From: Oscillospiraceae bacterium
GTDB lineage: Bacteria > Bacillota > Clostridia > Oscillospirales > Acutalibacteraceae
NCBI GenBank assembly: GCA_031268095.1
Contig: JAIRXU010000039.1
Span: 1-61,725, forward strand
Direction of reading: 5' to 3'
Length of the DNA stretch: 61,725 bases
Of the stretch, positions 17,666 to 26,646 are shown in pieces. Position 1 is the first letter of the stretch, and each line of letters starts with the position of its first letter. Below the pieces are notes generated by a model. That model was not told where the DNA came from, searched no databases, and was given only the letters and a program-made list of their open reading frames with translations. Made by a program: the position numbers and the translations under genes.

Positions 17666-18604
17666 TTATTTCAATTGGAGCAGCCAGGCGTAGTATTCCT
17701 CCTGGGTGCAGCCGCCGCCGCGCAGGTCGCTGCGCCAGCGCTTCGCCTCGGCCTTGAACTCCTCCAGCTCAGCGGCGAGCCGCGTTTCGCCGCTTCGCTT
17801 GGCGCGGTTGGCTTTCAGGTTATAGATCTGCTTATATAAACGGGCGATGTCCTCGGCCAGGGGGAGCGGCTGGGGCGGGGCGGGTTTGGCTGCCTCGCGG
17901 CAAGTGGCATGGGGCTGGGTTGGGCTGGGGCCGGTGCAGTAACCGGAGTCGGACGCCTCCGCCAGGAAATAACGACCGCAGGCCTGACAGCGCTTAAGCA
18001 ATTCCCCGGCAAAAATCATCTCTGCGGCGCAGGCCTTCAGCAGATTGGCAAAGGAAGTATACTGCCGACAGAAGCGGAGATGCAGCGGGTATTTTTCTGC
18101 CTCTGCGTCCGCCAGCAGCGCCTCGAACAGAGCGGACTCGTCTACCGCGTCTCCCCCCTGTTCCCGGAGCAGGGCTGTCCAGTGCCGGGTCAGCGCGGCG
18201 TTCTCCTCCGGCGCCGCCAGCGCTGCTTCCAGCGCTGCTTTTTCCGCATACCGGGTGAGGCGGGAGACGTCGAAGACGCTCTCGACAAATTGATAGGCCG
18301 CCAGCCGCCGGGGGGGCGAAAACCCGGCCTCCTGCGTACAGACCAGCACATGATCGATCAGGTGCCGAAGAGACGGACAGCCGCCCCGGGACATGGATTC
18401 CTCCAGGTAGGCCAGCTGCGCTGCCTGCAAAGCGGCGTTTTCTTCGGTGAGCAGCCCGGCGTAATCCTGGTTGAGAAAGGCCAGCACCAAGCGGCTGGGG
18501 TCTTCGGCGCGGAATTCCCATACCACCGCGTCCTCGCCAATGGTATCCTGCGCGCGCAGCAAAACATCCTCGCGTCCGCCAAAACGGATGTATTCGAGCA
18601 ACAT
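17666..18604 (-). CDS. Hypothetical protein with zinc-ribbon-like motif (DUF6076-like)
   Basis: This 312-aa, mostly alpha-helical protein has a CxxC...YC...C cluster (KRCQACGRYFLAEASDSGYC, about 208-227, then C240), as in DUF6076 and other proteins with a late zinc finger. An N-terminal domain (about 1-190) has no recognisable motif. The C-terminus is basic and helical (LKANRAKRSGETRLAAELEEF). A good promoter lies upstream. Together with the DUF4261 gene it forms a likely operon of unknown role. The DUF name is a best guess from the Cys spacing. Confidence 0.6.
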   Translation of the reverse strand: MLLEYIRFGGREDVLLRAQDTIGEDAVVWEFRAEDPSRLVLAFLNQDYAGLLTEENAALQAAQLAYLEESMSRGGCPSLRHLIDHVLVCTQEAGFSPPRRLAAYQFVESVFDVSRLTRYAEKAALEAALAAPEENAALTRHWTALLREQGGDAVDESALFEALLADAEAEKYPLHLRFCRQYTSFANLLKACAAEMIFAGELLKRCQACGRYFLAEASDSGYCTGPSPTQPHATCREAAKPAPPQPLPLAEDIARLYKQIYNLKANRAKRSGETRLAAELEEFKAEAKRWRSDLRGGGCTQEEYYAWLLQLK

Positions 18605-18648
18605 GTCCCACCATCCCTTTCGTTCCGTCTAACGACATTTCCAATGAT

Positions 18649-18678
18649 ATAATAACAAAATTCCACAGGGAATGTCAA
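18649..18678 (-). promoter_or_regulatory. Promoter of the zinc-ribbon/DUF4261 operon
   Basis: On the minus strand TTGACA, 18 bp and TATTAT lie about 45 bp before the start codon. Confidence 0.7.
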
Positions 18679-18690
18679 GATGAATTTCAA

Positions 18691-18762
18691 AGAAAACAAC
18701 AAAAAACAACAGACAGGCCCCAAAAAACAACGACGGAGCCCAGAAAACAACAGACAACAGCC
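18691..18762. repeat. AACAAC-rich short repeats
   Basis: Four imperfect copies of AAAACAAC(AGACA) occur in about 70 bp between two minus-strand genes. A near-identical AACAACAAAAACAACAG occurs again at 20862-20877, two kilobases away. They do not code. A shared terminator-like or REP-like role is possible but unproven. Confidence 0.4.
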
Positions 18763-18775
18763 TCGCCGTGCGCCG

Positions 18776-19609
18776 TCATCCCGCCACGGTCCTGAAAACC
18801 GTATGGCTGACTTCCTGTTCCCGGTAACCGATTTTTTCGTAAATATGCCGTGCGTCGTCATTTCCGACCTCACAATAGAGCGCGGCTTCCGGGAATCCTC
18901 TGCGCAGAATTTCGTTGGTCAGATGCACAGCCAGCGCGGAGCCAAAGCCCTGCCCCCGGAACGCGGCGTCCACCGCCAGCGACCCAAGACACTCGTCGTC
19001 AATGTGACCGAAGCCGACGACGCGCCCGGCCGCCTCCGTGACGAAGGATCCGCCGATCAGGTCCTCGTCGTATTCCCGGCGGATATCCTCCGTCGGCTCA
19101 TGCACTTGGCAAAGATGCGCGGGGAACCCCAGGCGGCGATTCAGTTCGGCGTGTCCGTTGCACCAGATCCAGTAGCAAGACAAAAAATCGTCCGGCATAT
19201 AGGGGCGGATGGTCCGCAGGCAATTCTCCGGGAGCAGTTCGCCGCCGTAGGTCATGTAGGCGGTGCTGCTGGTGTAGTCGGGCCGCAGCGTCTCCGCGAA
19301 AGCGCCCGCCGCCGCGCGGTCATAATAATATCCCCACCACACCGATTCTCCGGCGGCGCGGCAGGTACGTTCGGCTTCCCGGACCAACGCCGAACCGATT
19401 CCCCGGCGGCGGAACGCGGCGGCCACAAAAACCCGGATCTGACAGTTGTTAGGTGCGATCCGCGCGTCCAGGTACCCCGCAGGAACGCCGTCCCACAGCG
19501 CGAGCAAGAGCGTTTTTCTGCGGCAGTTCCGGAAATCCTCGTGCGCATCCCGCGTCATTTGACACAAGAAAATCTCGTCGGTTTCTGCATATGGCCGGAT
19601 GGTTAACAT
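18776..19609 (-). CDS. Tandem GNAT-family N-acetyltransferase
   Basis: This 277-aa protein contains two GNAT folds. The first (about 1-130) has FVAAAFRRRGIGSALVREAE, the Q/RxxGxG/A acetyl-CoA loop. The second (about 140-277) has SLAVDAAFRGQGFGSALAVHLTNEI with YEKIGYRE, a standard motif A and B. Two-domain GNATs often act on small molecules; the substrate is unknown. The ATG at 19609 has GGGAGG 7 nt upstream and is preferred over a start five codons earlier. A consensus promoter lies directly upstream. Confidence 0.87.
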   Translation of the reverse strand: MLTIRPYAETDEIFLCQMTRDAHEDFRNCRRKTLLLALWDGVPAGYLDARIAPNNCQIRVFVAAAFRRRGIGSALVREAERTCRAAGESVWWGYYYDRAAAGAFAETLRPDYTSSTAYMTYGGELLPENCLRTIRPYMPDDFLSCYWIWCNGHAELNRRLGFPAHLCQVHEPTEDIRREYDEDLIGGSFVTEAAGRVVGFGHIDDECLGSLAVDAAFRGQGFGSALAVHLTNEILRRGFPEAALYCEVGNDDARHIYEKIGYREQEVSHTVFRTVAG

Positions 19610-19645
19610 GAGACTGCCTCCCAAAATAAAATTTTATACTACTTT

Positions 19646-19674
19646 ATTATACCATGTACCAGGGGATATGGCAA
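19646..19674 (-). promoter_or_regulatory. Promoter of the GNAT gene
   Basis: On the minus strand TTGCCA, 17 bp, then a perfect TATAAT. Confidence 0.8.
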
Positions 19675-19709
19675 GATTTTTTTCGCTGGCGCGTTCGGTG
19701 GAAAATCAC

Positions 19710-19739
19710 TTGACAGGGCGCGAACAGTTATGGTATACT
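19710..19739 (+). promoter_or_regulatory. Promoter of the YdcF-family gene
   Basis: Perfect TTGACA with an 18-bp spacer and TATACT, 40 bp before the start codon. It is divergent from the GNAT promoter. Confidence 0.8.
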
Positions 19740-19778
19740 ACTTTTGAAATGGATAGGACCCCAAAAAGGCGGCGGTAG

Positions 19779-20846
19779 ATGGCATACCAGACCTACGAAA
19801 TTATATTTAATATTGTGAAATTTGCCGCCGGGCTGAGCTGCTGCGGTTTGTTTTTCTGTTTCTTCCACAAGGAACCCCGCAGGATTCTGTGCGGCATCCT
19901 TCTGATGCTGGCGCTGGTATTTGGCGTGAATGGCGGATTACAGATATGGAGACCCAATACGTATCTTGCGGATGGTTCGATGCTGATCGGCACCGGCAGC
20001 GAGATACAAATGAATCTCTTCTTTGTGTTTATACTCATTAGTTTTTTGGGCGGCGCCGCGCTCTGCGTCAACGGCGGAAAGCTTATCCGGCGGGAGGGTT
20101 TGTCCCTGGCGCACACGCTGCCGCTGGTTTTCGGCCTGATCGGCATGACATGGCCGGTGATGTTTTTTGGGATGGCGGTAATCCCGTATCATGCCGTAAC
20201 CATGCAGCTGTTTACGGTTTTATGGAGAAGTTTTCTGTATGTTCCCGGCATGCTGGCGGCGTTTTTGCTGCAATCTCTGCTATACGCGGCGAAGCCCAAG
20301 CCGAAAAACAGCGACTTCCTTCTGGTGCTGGGCTGCGGACTGAAAAAGGACGGCACGGTGACGCCGCTGCTGGCGGGGCGGCTGGACCGAGCCATCCGGG
20401 CCTATCACGCGGACGGAGAGAAAGCGACGTTTGTGGTGTCCGGCGGCAAGGGTTCGGACGAGCGCAATTCCGAAGCCTTCGGAATGAAGCAGTATCTTCT
20501 GGGGAAAGGCATTTCCGAAGAAAAGATCATCCTGGAGGACCGCTCTACCACAACGGCGGAAAATATTCGCTTCTCCAAAAAGCTGATGGAGGAAGCGAAG
20601 CGGGGATACCGCTGCACGATCGTCACCAGCAACTACCATGTCCTGCGCGCCGTCATCCTGGCGAAAAACCAAGGGCTGAACGCGCAGGGACTCGGCGGCA
20701 GAACCAAGTTTTATTACCTTCCCGCCGCCTTTGTCCGCGAGTATATTGCGATCATCTTCAACTACAAAAAACTCGTTGTGCTCTATGCCGGGTATTGGGT
20801 CCTGTTGGAGCTGGTGCAGCATGCGGCTAGGCTTAATTTGCCTTGA
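19779..20846 (+). CDS. YdcF/SanA-family (DUF218) membrane protein
   Basis: This 355-aa protein has an N-terminal membrane region with about five helices (10-165) and a cytosol- or exterior-facing DUF218 domain (about 175-320). DUF218 hallmarks are visible: DFLLVLGCGLKKDGTVTPLLAGRLDRA, the FVVSGGKGSDE strand and EDRSTTTAENIRFS with TSNYHVLRA. Relatives include SanA/ElyC-type envelope proteins linked to cell-wall precursor handling. AAGGCGG precedes the ATG. It is a single-gene unit with its own promoter. Family is clear; the reaction is unknown. Confidence 0.88.
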   Translation: MAYQTYEIIFNIVKFAAGLSCCGLFFCFFHKEPRRILCGILLMLALVFGVNGGLQIWRPNTYLADGSMLIGTGSEIQMNLFFVFILISFLGGAALCVNGGKLIRREGLSLAHTLPLVFGLIGMTWPVMFFGMAVIPYHAVTMQLFTVLWRSFLYVPGMLAAFLLQSLLYAAKPKPKNSDFLLVLGCGLKKDGTVTPLLAGRLDRAIRAYHADGEKATFVVSGGKGSDERNSEAFGMKQYLLGKGISEEKIILEDRSTTTAENIRFSKKLMEEAKRGYRCTIVTSNYHVLRAVILAKNQGLNAQGLGGRTKFYYLPAAFVREYIAIIFNYKKLVVLYAGYWVLLELVQHAARLNLP

Positions 20847-20860
20847 CAGATAAAAAACAA

Positions 20861-20907
20861 ACAACAAAAACAACAGCTTTGCATTCCGCACACGTTGTTT
20901 TTGTTGT
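20861..20907. repeat. Perfect 14-bp inverted repeat after the YdcF gene
   Basis: ACAACAAAAACAAC (20861-20874) pairs perfectly with GTTGTTTTTGTTGT (20894-20907) around a 19-nt loop. It lies between converging genes and probably acts in 3'-end formation. A second GTTGTTTTTTT tract follows at 20935. The sequence echoes the AACAAC repeats near 18.7 kb. Confidence 0.55.
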
Positions 20908-20957
20908 CGCTGCCCCCGGGAACGACTGGGGACCGTTGTTTTTTTGAGCCGGCAGTG

Positions 20958-21815
20958 TTACTGCCCGTTCGCCCAAATAATGTCCACCGGGATTTTCCGC
21001 CCCGCTGCGGTCGGATACCATTTGTCCCCCAGCGTCACATCCGCCTCCGCCGCTCCGATGGAGATGGTGCGGAGGTTCTTTGCGTTATAGAACGCGAAGG
21101 TGCCGATTTCCCGGATGGAGGAAGGCAGCGTAATTGACGTCAGGCTTTCGCACCCCAGGAACGCGTCCTTGCCGATGGACGTCAGCCCCTCCGGAAATTG
21201 AATGGCGGCGAGCGCGTCGCATTTATGGAACGCGCGCTCCTCGATGATCTCAACGCTGTCCGGTAATTCCACTGCTTCCAGCCCGTAGCACTTATAGAAA
21301 GCGCAGTGGCCAACCACCTTTGTTCCGGGAGCGACGGCATAGGATGCCTTGCGCAGCAGCTTGCCGCTGCTGGAATACGCCGCCGTATGGGCGTTCGGAT
21401 AGGTGATCAGCCTGGTTCCGTCCCTGGTGTAGAGCACCCCGTCCAGGGAGCGGAAGGCGGGGTTGTCCCCGGCGACCTCGATGGCTTTGAGGTAGCGGCA
21501 GTCAACGATGCCCCAGCTGTCGATGGCCGTGATGTTTTTTCCGATCACGATCTTTTCCAGCGTGTCGGCGGAGCTGACGGCCAGCCGGCCGATGGCGGTG
21601 ACCGGCTTGCCCCGGAAGGTATCGGGGATGACCAGTTCCCGGACCTTGCTGGTATCCGTGTAGTACGCCAGCGTATAGGCGTCCGTTTCTTCGTCCAGCA
21701 TAAATTCCAGATTGCCGCTTTTTTCCCGGCCGAAGAATCCGCAGGAAGGAAGCAGCAACAGCAACAGGAGCAGTGCCGGCGGGAGCGCGGCGCGGCGGGT
21801 TCGTTGGCTTTTCAT
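20958..21815 (-). CDS. BspA-type leucine-rich-repeat lipoprotein
   Basis: This 285-aa lipoprotein has a poly-Leu signal and lipobox LLPSC at about residues 21-25. It is followed by BspA/Treponema-type LRRs (LRR_5), for example LEKIVIGKNITAIDSWGI, LEAVELPDSVEIIEERAF, LAAIQFPEGLTSIGKDAF and LTSITLPSSIREIGTFAF (about 85-250). Such repeats mediate binding at the cell surface. The start overlaps the stop of the GPH transporter gene (ATGA), giving an unusual phosphoesterase / transporter / surface-lipoprotein operon. No enzyme motif is present. Confidence 0.85.
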   Translation of the reverse strand: MKSQRTRRAALPPALLLLLLLLPSCGFFGREKSGNLEFMLDEETDAYTLAYYTDTSKVRELVIPDTFRGKPVTAIGRLAVSSADTLEKIVIGKNITAIDSWGIVDCRYLKAIEVAGDNPAFRSLDGVLYTRDGTRLITYPNAHTAAYSSSGKLLRKASYAVAPGTKVVGHCAFYKCYGLEAVELPDSVEIIEERAFHKCDALAAIQFPEGLTSIGKDAFLGCESLTSITLPSSIREIGTFAFYNAKNLRTISIGAAEADVTLGDKWYPTAAGRKIPVDIIWANGQ

Positions 21816-23518
21816 GCCTGCGCCTCCTTTTCTGCCGGGATGCCTTCGGCGGCCGCGTTCTGTGCCTCCGGGGCGCCGGAATCTTCTCCCGCCCGTTCCC
21901 GGAGTTCCCGAATCATCCGCTGATGCTTTTCGGGCGTAAGGTCATAGAAAATGAACGGCAGGGTCATGAGCAAAGCGCCGATGATGGAGACAATAATATG
22001 CAGCATGATGACCTGATTGCGGATGCCGTCGTCATAGAGGATATCCCAGTCCCGCACCAGGCCGACCCGCTTGAGCATGTACGGCGTAACGTAACCCAGC
22101 AGCAGCCCCAGCGGGGTGGTGATGTAGCCGAACAGGTCCGTCGAAGCCTCCATCCGTTCGCCGCTGCGCCACTGCTGATAATCCCAGATATCAGGCAGCA
22201 GCGAAGCGCTGATGACGCCCTGGGTGGAGTTGAAAAAAGACGTGATCAGGCTGAAAATCATAAAAATGATGATTTTGGTAACGTCGCCCGGCAAGAAAAT
22301 CATCGCGAGGAAGCCCAGCTGGAAGAACAGGACAACGCCCTTCAGGCCCAGGATGCTGGCGCGCTTCGAATAGCGCTTGGTGAACCAGGGGGCGATCAGC
22401 TGGCCGGGGGTGGTGGTGATGTACGAAAGATTGAGCATGATCCCCGTCATCCACTCCAGCCGTGTGCCATAGAGCAGCATCCATCCCAGCGTTCCCTGGA
22501 ACATCCCGGCAAACACGCCGAAGAGGTTGGAGATGTTGCGGATCCAGAGGTATTTGTTCGAAAAAACTTCCTTCAGCGCCTTGCCGATGTTGACTTTTGG
22601 CTTGAAGTCCTTCGGCTGGATCACCCGTTCCTTGGCCTTGATGACCAGAAAACCCTGAAGCAATCCCACTAGGCCGAAGGCGGGGATGATCAGGCGGTAA
22701 GTGGCAATGTTGAGCTGGCCGTCGGCAAAGAACGTGGCGATCACCGGGAAGACGATGCCAAAGATGGAGCGCATTAGCCCCAGCAGCATCGGCGCAATGG
22801 CGTAAATCCGCATCCTCTCCTGGGGGTTGGGGGTCAGCAGCCCCTGCATCTTCTCGACGTTGCCGCCGTAAGGTCCGCTGAAGGTGGTAATCAGGTTGGT
22901 GACCAAATGCGTCAGGATCAGTTTGGTGGCGTAGCGCATGTCTTTGTATGGCAGAAACACGAAGAGTGTCGCCAGGATCAGCATGGGCAGGCCGAAAAGC
23001 ACCATATGCGGCTTGAATTTTCCGTATTTTTTCGCGAAGAATTTCAGAACGTAAATGGACAGATAAATGCCGGAAATGGTACAGACAATCTTGATGGCAA
23101 CATGCTTGAACAGGTCCTTCAGGACGGAGTCCAGCCCAGCGGAAGGCAGCAGCCAGAGCACGAACGAAGCGGCGGTCAGCGCCGCGGAAACGATGTGGAT
23201 CGTCTTCATCAGCCGCGGGGAGAGCATGCCGAGGTTGTCGGTGATCAGCGCGTTGAGCGGCATGGTGAGGAAGCCGATGACAGTGCCGATGATGCCGATG
23301 ACGTAGGTGTCCATGATGGAAATCTGAAAGATCATGCCCGTGACCATCGCCGTGCCCGAAAAACCCAGCAGGCCGACCACGTCCGTCAGGGTATAAATCC
23401 CCATGCCGCCCAAGCCGAAGAACATGAATTCCTTGATGGACAGATATTCTCCTTCGTTGGGCCGCTTCCAGTTGGCCTTGAGTTTGCCCGCGAATTCCCG
23501 TGCGTTGAATTTCGCCAT
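21812..23518 (-). CDS. MFS transporter, GPH-like
   Basis: This large (568-aa) twelve-helix transporter resembles GPH/MFS_2 proteins: TPNPQERMRIYAIAPML (about 225-240) is the conserved central loop, and DIWDYQQWRSGERMEAS (about 455-471) the conserved motif before helix 11. It is longer than MelB-type members (about 460 aa), with an extended N-terminus and a charged C-terminal tail. GGGAGG precedes the ATG. Its gene starts 3 bp after the metallophosphoesterase gene. Substrate unknown; a glycoside or phosphorylated sugar is possible from context. Confidence 0.8.
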   Translation of the reverse strand: MAKFNAREFAGKLKANWKRPNEGEYLSIKEFMFFGLGGMGIYTLTDVVGLLGFSGTAMVTGMIFQISIMDTYVIGIIGTVIGFLTMPLNALITDNLGMLSPRLMKTIHIVSAALTAASFVLWLLPSAGLDSVLKDLFKHVAIKIVCTISGIYLSIYVLKFFAKKYGKFKPHMVLFGLPMLILATLFVFLPYKDMRYATKLILTHLVTNLITTFSGPYGGNVEKMQGLLTPNPQERMRIYAIAPMLLGLMRSIFGIVFPVIATFFADGQLNIATYRLIIPAFGLVGLLQGFLVIKAKERVIQPKDFKPKVNIGKALKEVFSNKYLWIRNISNLFGVFAGMFQGTLGWMLLYGTRLEWMTGIMLNLSYITTTPGQLIAPWFTKRYSKRASILGLKGVVLFFQLGFLAMIFLPGDVTKIIIFMIFSLITSFFNSTQGVISASLLPDIWDYQQWRSGERMEASTDLFGYITTPLGLLLGYVTPYMLKRVGLVRDWDILYDDGIRNQVIMLHIIVSIIGALLMTLPFIFYDLTPEKHQRMIRELRERAGEDSGAPEAQNAAAEGIPAEKEAQA

Positions 23519-23521
23519 GCC

Positions 23522-24904
23522 CTAACCTCCCTTATTTTGCCCGCTTTTGAGCGGGGCGGCAGCGTCGTTTTCCAGCGGCAGCACCGCATTGTTATCCGGC
23601 AGCCCGCCGTCGTAGAGCAGCGACATGACGAAGCGCTGCAAGCTGTCGAACGGCAGATCCGCATTTTTCAGGAACGACCGCGCCAGTTTCTCCAGCCGTC
23701 CCATGACGGCAAACGTTGCCGCGCCCTGCGGTGTATCCGCGGAATAGGCTTCGTCGCCTCCATAGATATTGCGCACCACTTCCATGATGAAATCTTTCAC
23801 CCGGACGTTCCGCACCGTTTTTGGGATCTTGCGCCGGCAGCCCAGCAGCGTTCCCGCCCCGCCGAACGTCAGCCGATAAAGAAACTTCCCGGCCAGGGAC
23901 AGCAAAGGCTTGTATTTCAGCAGAGCCGCTTTATCGACGCGGAATTCGCCGTTCAGGATATCCAGCATCCGCGCAATATCGGCATTGGCGGCCTCAAAAA
24001 TGCTGTTCAGCATCCGGTCGAAGCTGTCGGACAGATACTGGCTGACGCATTTTCCCTGGAGGTCCCAGGCGAAGGAATCGATGGAGCCGGTGGTGACGGT
24101 CATTTCCCCGCCGTGAATTGTTACCGTGCGGATGGGCGCGTTATAGCCCACAGCCGCGCCGGTATTGATGTCGTAGAGCCGGTTGCCGGCGGGGGTGGTC
24201 ATGCAGCTGATGTTCTGCATGTGCGTATGGCCGGTGAAAACAAAGCGCAGCCCCGCGTCCGCCAGCCGTTCGCGAATGCCCGCGCCGTTGTCCAGGGCGT
24301 CCGGCGCAAGGAGGGGATACACAGGGGAGGGGGCCAGCACCGGATAATGATGCATGGCGAAAATAAACTGTCCCTCCGCCAGCGCCCGCCGGACTTCTGC
24401 CTCGGCCCAGTCGTAGAGCGCCTCGTGGCTGCCGCTCCCGTCCGTGTTCAGGCAGAGAAGACGGTAGCCGGACGCGAGCTGCGCGACGTAGGAGAGCGGG
24501 TCAGGTTCGTAGCGCGCGGCCGCGTCTACGCGGCCAAAATCCCAGTAGAGCGCGCTGAGCTCCTCCCGGTAGACCATGTCCGACCGGGGGCCTTCGTCTC
24601 CGTCCTCCCGGTGGTCCATCCGAAAATAATCATGGGACGCGGTGAGGGCAAAAACCCGCTTCCCGCCATCCTTCAGCCTGCGCAGTTTGGGCAGGAGGCC
24701 CTCGTGGTTGGCTCTGTCCCCGCCGGTGCAAAGGTCGCCCGCCAGCAGCACCAAGTCTGTGTCCGTCTCGGCCAGGAGTTTGTCGATGACAGCATCAATT
24801 ATGGCGCCGCTTTCATTGACCGTCACTTGGTCCATGTGGTCCGAAAATCCCAGCTTTTCGTATGCATAATAGTGCGTGTCGGTAATCAAATGGAATTTCA
24901 GCAC
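23522..24904 (-). CDS. Calcineurin-like metallophosphoesterase
   Basis: This 460-aa cytosolic-type phosphoesterase has the full dimetal motif set: ITDTHYY (D9, H11), LLAGDLCTGGDR, TASHD, AMHHYPVL and FTGHTHMQN. The C-terminal 150 residues are helical and unassigned. The GTG start (GGGGGGA 6 nt upstream) gives MLKFHLITDTH; the promoter position (TATAAT ending about 25 bp before it) argues against upstream starts. First gene of a three-gene operon with a GPH transporter and an LRR lipoprotein. Substrate cannot be named. Confidence 0.85.
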   Translation of the reverse strand: MLKFHLITDTHYYAYEKLGFSDHMDQVTVNESGAIIDAVIDKLLAETDTDLVLLAGDLCTGGDRANHEGLLPKLRRLKDGGKRVFALTASHDYFRMDHREDGDEGPRSDMVYREELSALYWDFGRVDAAARYEPDPLSYVAQLASGYRLLCLNTDGSGSHEALYDWAEAEVRRALAEGQFIFAMHHYPVLAPSPVYPLLAPDALDNGAGIRERLADAGLRFVFTGHTHMQNISCMTTPAGNRLYDINTGAAVGYNAPIRTVTIHGGEMTVTTGSIDSFAWDLQGKCVSQYLSDSFDRMLNSIFEAANADIARMLDILNGEFRVDKAALLKYKPLLSLAGKFLYRLTFGGAGTLLGCRRKIPKTVRNVRVKDFIMEVVRNIYGGDEAYSADTPQGAATFAVMGRLEKLARSFLKNADLPFDSLQRFVMSLLYDGGLPDNNAVLPLENDAAAPLKSGQNKGG

Positions 24905-24928
24905 AAAAAATCCCCCCATTCCGCGCCA

Positions 24929-24957
24929 ATTATAGCACAATTTCCGGCTGCGCGCAA
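24929..24957 (-). promoter_or_regulatory. Promoter of the metallophosphoesterase operon
   Basis: On the minus strand TTGCGC, 17 bp and TATAAT. The implied transcription start lies just before the GTG start chosen for the gene. Confidence 0.78.
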
Positions 24958-24965
24958 GCAGAAAA

Positions 24966-25009
24966 TACAAAAAATCCCGCCGGACAAGATGGCCTGTCCG
25001 GCAGGATTC
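24966..25009 (-). terminator. Terminator after the purple-acid-phosphatase gene
   Basis: A near-perfect stem GAATCCTGCCGGACA / TGTCCGGCGGGATT with a short loop, followed on the minus strand by TTTTTTGTATTTT. Confidence 0.85.
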
Positions 25010-25025
25010 AGAAGAGGGTCTTGGA

Positions 25026-26450
25026 TTAGTCGACCGCGCCCGCCAAAAGCCAATAAATGGCGCTGACGATATGCCAAAGATGAAGCGGCAGGGTGGTGAT
25101 ATAATCGGTGGGCAGCAGCTTCCCGCCGGCGGGCGCGGCCGGGGCCGCCGTTTTGGTGACGGTAATCTGATCGAACAGCACGTCCTTGTCCGCTGCCGCG
25201 TCGAATACGTAGGCGCGGTAGGTCAGGTCATTTCCTTGGATGGTTACGGTCGTATAAACTGACTGGCCCGGCTGGAAGCATTCCGCCGCCGCGGTGCGGA
25301 TCAGGGACGGGAGGGAACTGTTTATTTGATACCTTTTGGGGCCGCCGGCGTCGGGGAGGATAAAGATCGGCCCTCGGGGATTTTGGTAGGATACGGCCGT
25401 TCCGCCCCCGCCCAGGGCTGCGCGCAGGGCTGCGCCGCCCGGCAGATCAGCGGTGGTGCGGCGCTCCGCCCCGGCCAGGCTGCCGCCGGCGGTGGGTTCG
25501 CTGCGATAATATACGTGATCATGGCCGGACATGACCAAGTCAACGCCCAGCGACTCGATCAGCGGCAGCAACATATTCCGCAGAACGACAACGTCCGAAG
25601 ACTGGACATGGTTTCCGGCGGAAAAGGGCCCTTTATGCAGAAAGAGGATTTTCCACTTCGCGCCGCTCTGCCGCAGATCGTTTTGGAGCCAGTTATATTG
25701 CTGCATGCTCATGGGATACATGTCGTTGGTATTGAGGACGGCATAGTGGGCGTCGCCGTCGTCAAACGAATAATACGTTCCAGTGAGGTTAACACTGCCG
25801 GGCTGCTGCTTCAGGGTGAACATGTTGGCAAACCAGTTCCACTTGAGTGCCCCGTCGTGGTTGCCGGCAACAGGGGCGTGGGTCATCTGGGTGGCATAGG
25901 GCGCGAAAGCCTGGAAATAATAGTCCCATTCGGTGTTGTCGCTGTTGTTGGTGTAATCGCCCAGATGGACATAAAATCCTTTGTCGTTGTTCAGCAGGGC
26001 CCAGGCTCTGCCCAACAGTTTCGCGCTGTCCGTGAATTCCTCGGCAGTGCTGGCCTGAACGTCGGCGAGCGCCACAAATCCGGACGAGGCGCCCGCGCCC
26101 GCGCTGGCGGCGAACTGGCCTTCGGCGCTCCAGCTGGTCCCGTCGCCGACCTGGTAGGAGTAGCTTGCGCCGGGCGTTAGCCCGTCCACCACCACCGCGT
26201 GGGCATAGCCGCCCTGGAATGCTTTTCCGGCCGTGCCGCTGACCACACGGCCGCCGATTTTCACTTGGCTGGCGCAGGCCTCTTTGGTGAACCAGTGGAA
26301 TGCCCGCGTGGTGCCGGCGTCACCGTAGAAAGTGCAAACCACCCGGGAAGGGGTGCGGCCGTCACTCCCGGCGGCTTGCGCGGCGAAGGAAACGCAACCG
26401 AACAGGAGCGCCAAACAGAGGAGCAAGGACCAAATTTTGCGGGATTTCAT
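25026..26450 (-). CDS. Secreted purple-acid-phosphatase-like metallophosphoesterase
   Basis: This 474-aa protein has a cleavable signal peptide (about 1-26, ending AAQA). An N-terminal fibronectin-like domain of the purple acid phosphatase type (about 35-120, RVVCTFYGDAGTTRAFHW) precedes a metallophosphatase domain (about 125-350) with ALADVQAS, LGDYTNNSDN, AGNHD, LFLHKGPF and MSGHDHVYYRS. It would hydrolyse phosphate esters outside the cell. The last 30 residues are strongly hydrophobic (LPLHLWHIVSAIYWLLAGAVD), as in several Oscillospiraceae surface proteins, and may hold it at the membrane. ATG chosen for its GGAGA spacing. Confidence 0.88.
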   Translation of the reverse strand: MKSRKIWSLLLCLALLFGCVSFAAQAAGSDGRTPSRVVCTFYGDAGTTRAFHWFTKEACASQVKIGGRVVSGTAGKAFQGGYAHAVVVDGLTPGASYSYQVGDGTSWSAEGQFAASAGAGASSGFVALADVQASTAEEFTDSAKLLGRAWALLNNDKGFYVHLGDYTNNSDNTEWDYYFQAFAPYATQMTHAPVAGNHDGALKWNWFANMFTLKQQPGSVNLTGTYYSFDDGDAHYAVLNTNDMYPMSMQQYNWLQNDLRQSGAKWKILFLHKGPFSAGNHVQSSDVVVLRNMLLPLIESLGVDLVMSGHDHVYYRSEPTAGGSLAGAERRTTADLPGGAALRAALGGGGTAVSYQNPRGPIFILPDAGGPKRYQINSSLPSLIRTAAAECFQPGQSVYTTVTIQGNDLTYRAYVFDAAADKDVLFDQITVTKTAAPAAPAGGKLLPTDYITTLPLHLWHIVSAIYWLLAGAVD

Positions 26451-26596
26451 GAGAATCGTCTCCATTTCAGCAATAAAAAATAGAATATGCTATGCTAGTA
26501 TAACATATTTTGCGGCGGTTTACCAGACATTTTTGGGAAATTGTCACACAATTATTTGGGATGGTGCTTGGCAGGCATTTACCGTTGGACAATGCA

Positions 26597-26605
26597 TGGT
26601 ATAAT
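26597..26605 (+). promoter_or_regulatory. Extended -10 promoter element
   Basis: TGGTATAAT lies about 42 bp upstream of the acyltransferase-like gene. The -35 at 17-bp spacing is poor, but the TG of an extended -10 is present. Confidence 0.55.
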
Positions 26606-26646
26606 AACCAAGGAAGACAAGCTAATTTGGGAAGGAGGCGGTCAAT

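Noticed and set aside
22907..25066. Long plus-strand open frame of about 719 codons
   Set aside because: It lies antisense to the phosphoesterase and GPH transporter genes, is His/Gln/Arg-rich without family motifs, and is a G+C-rich shadow frame.
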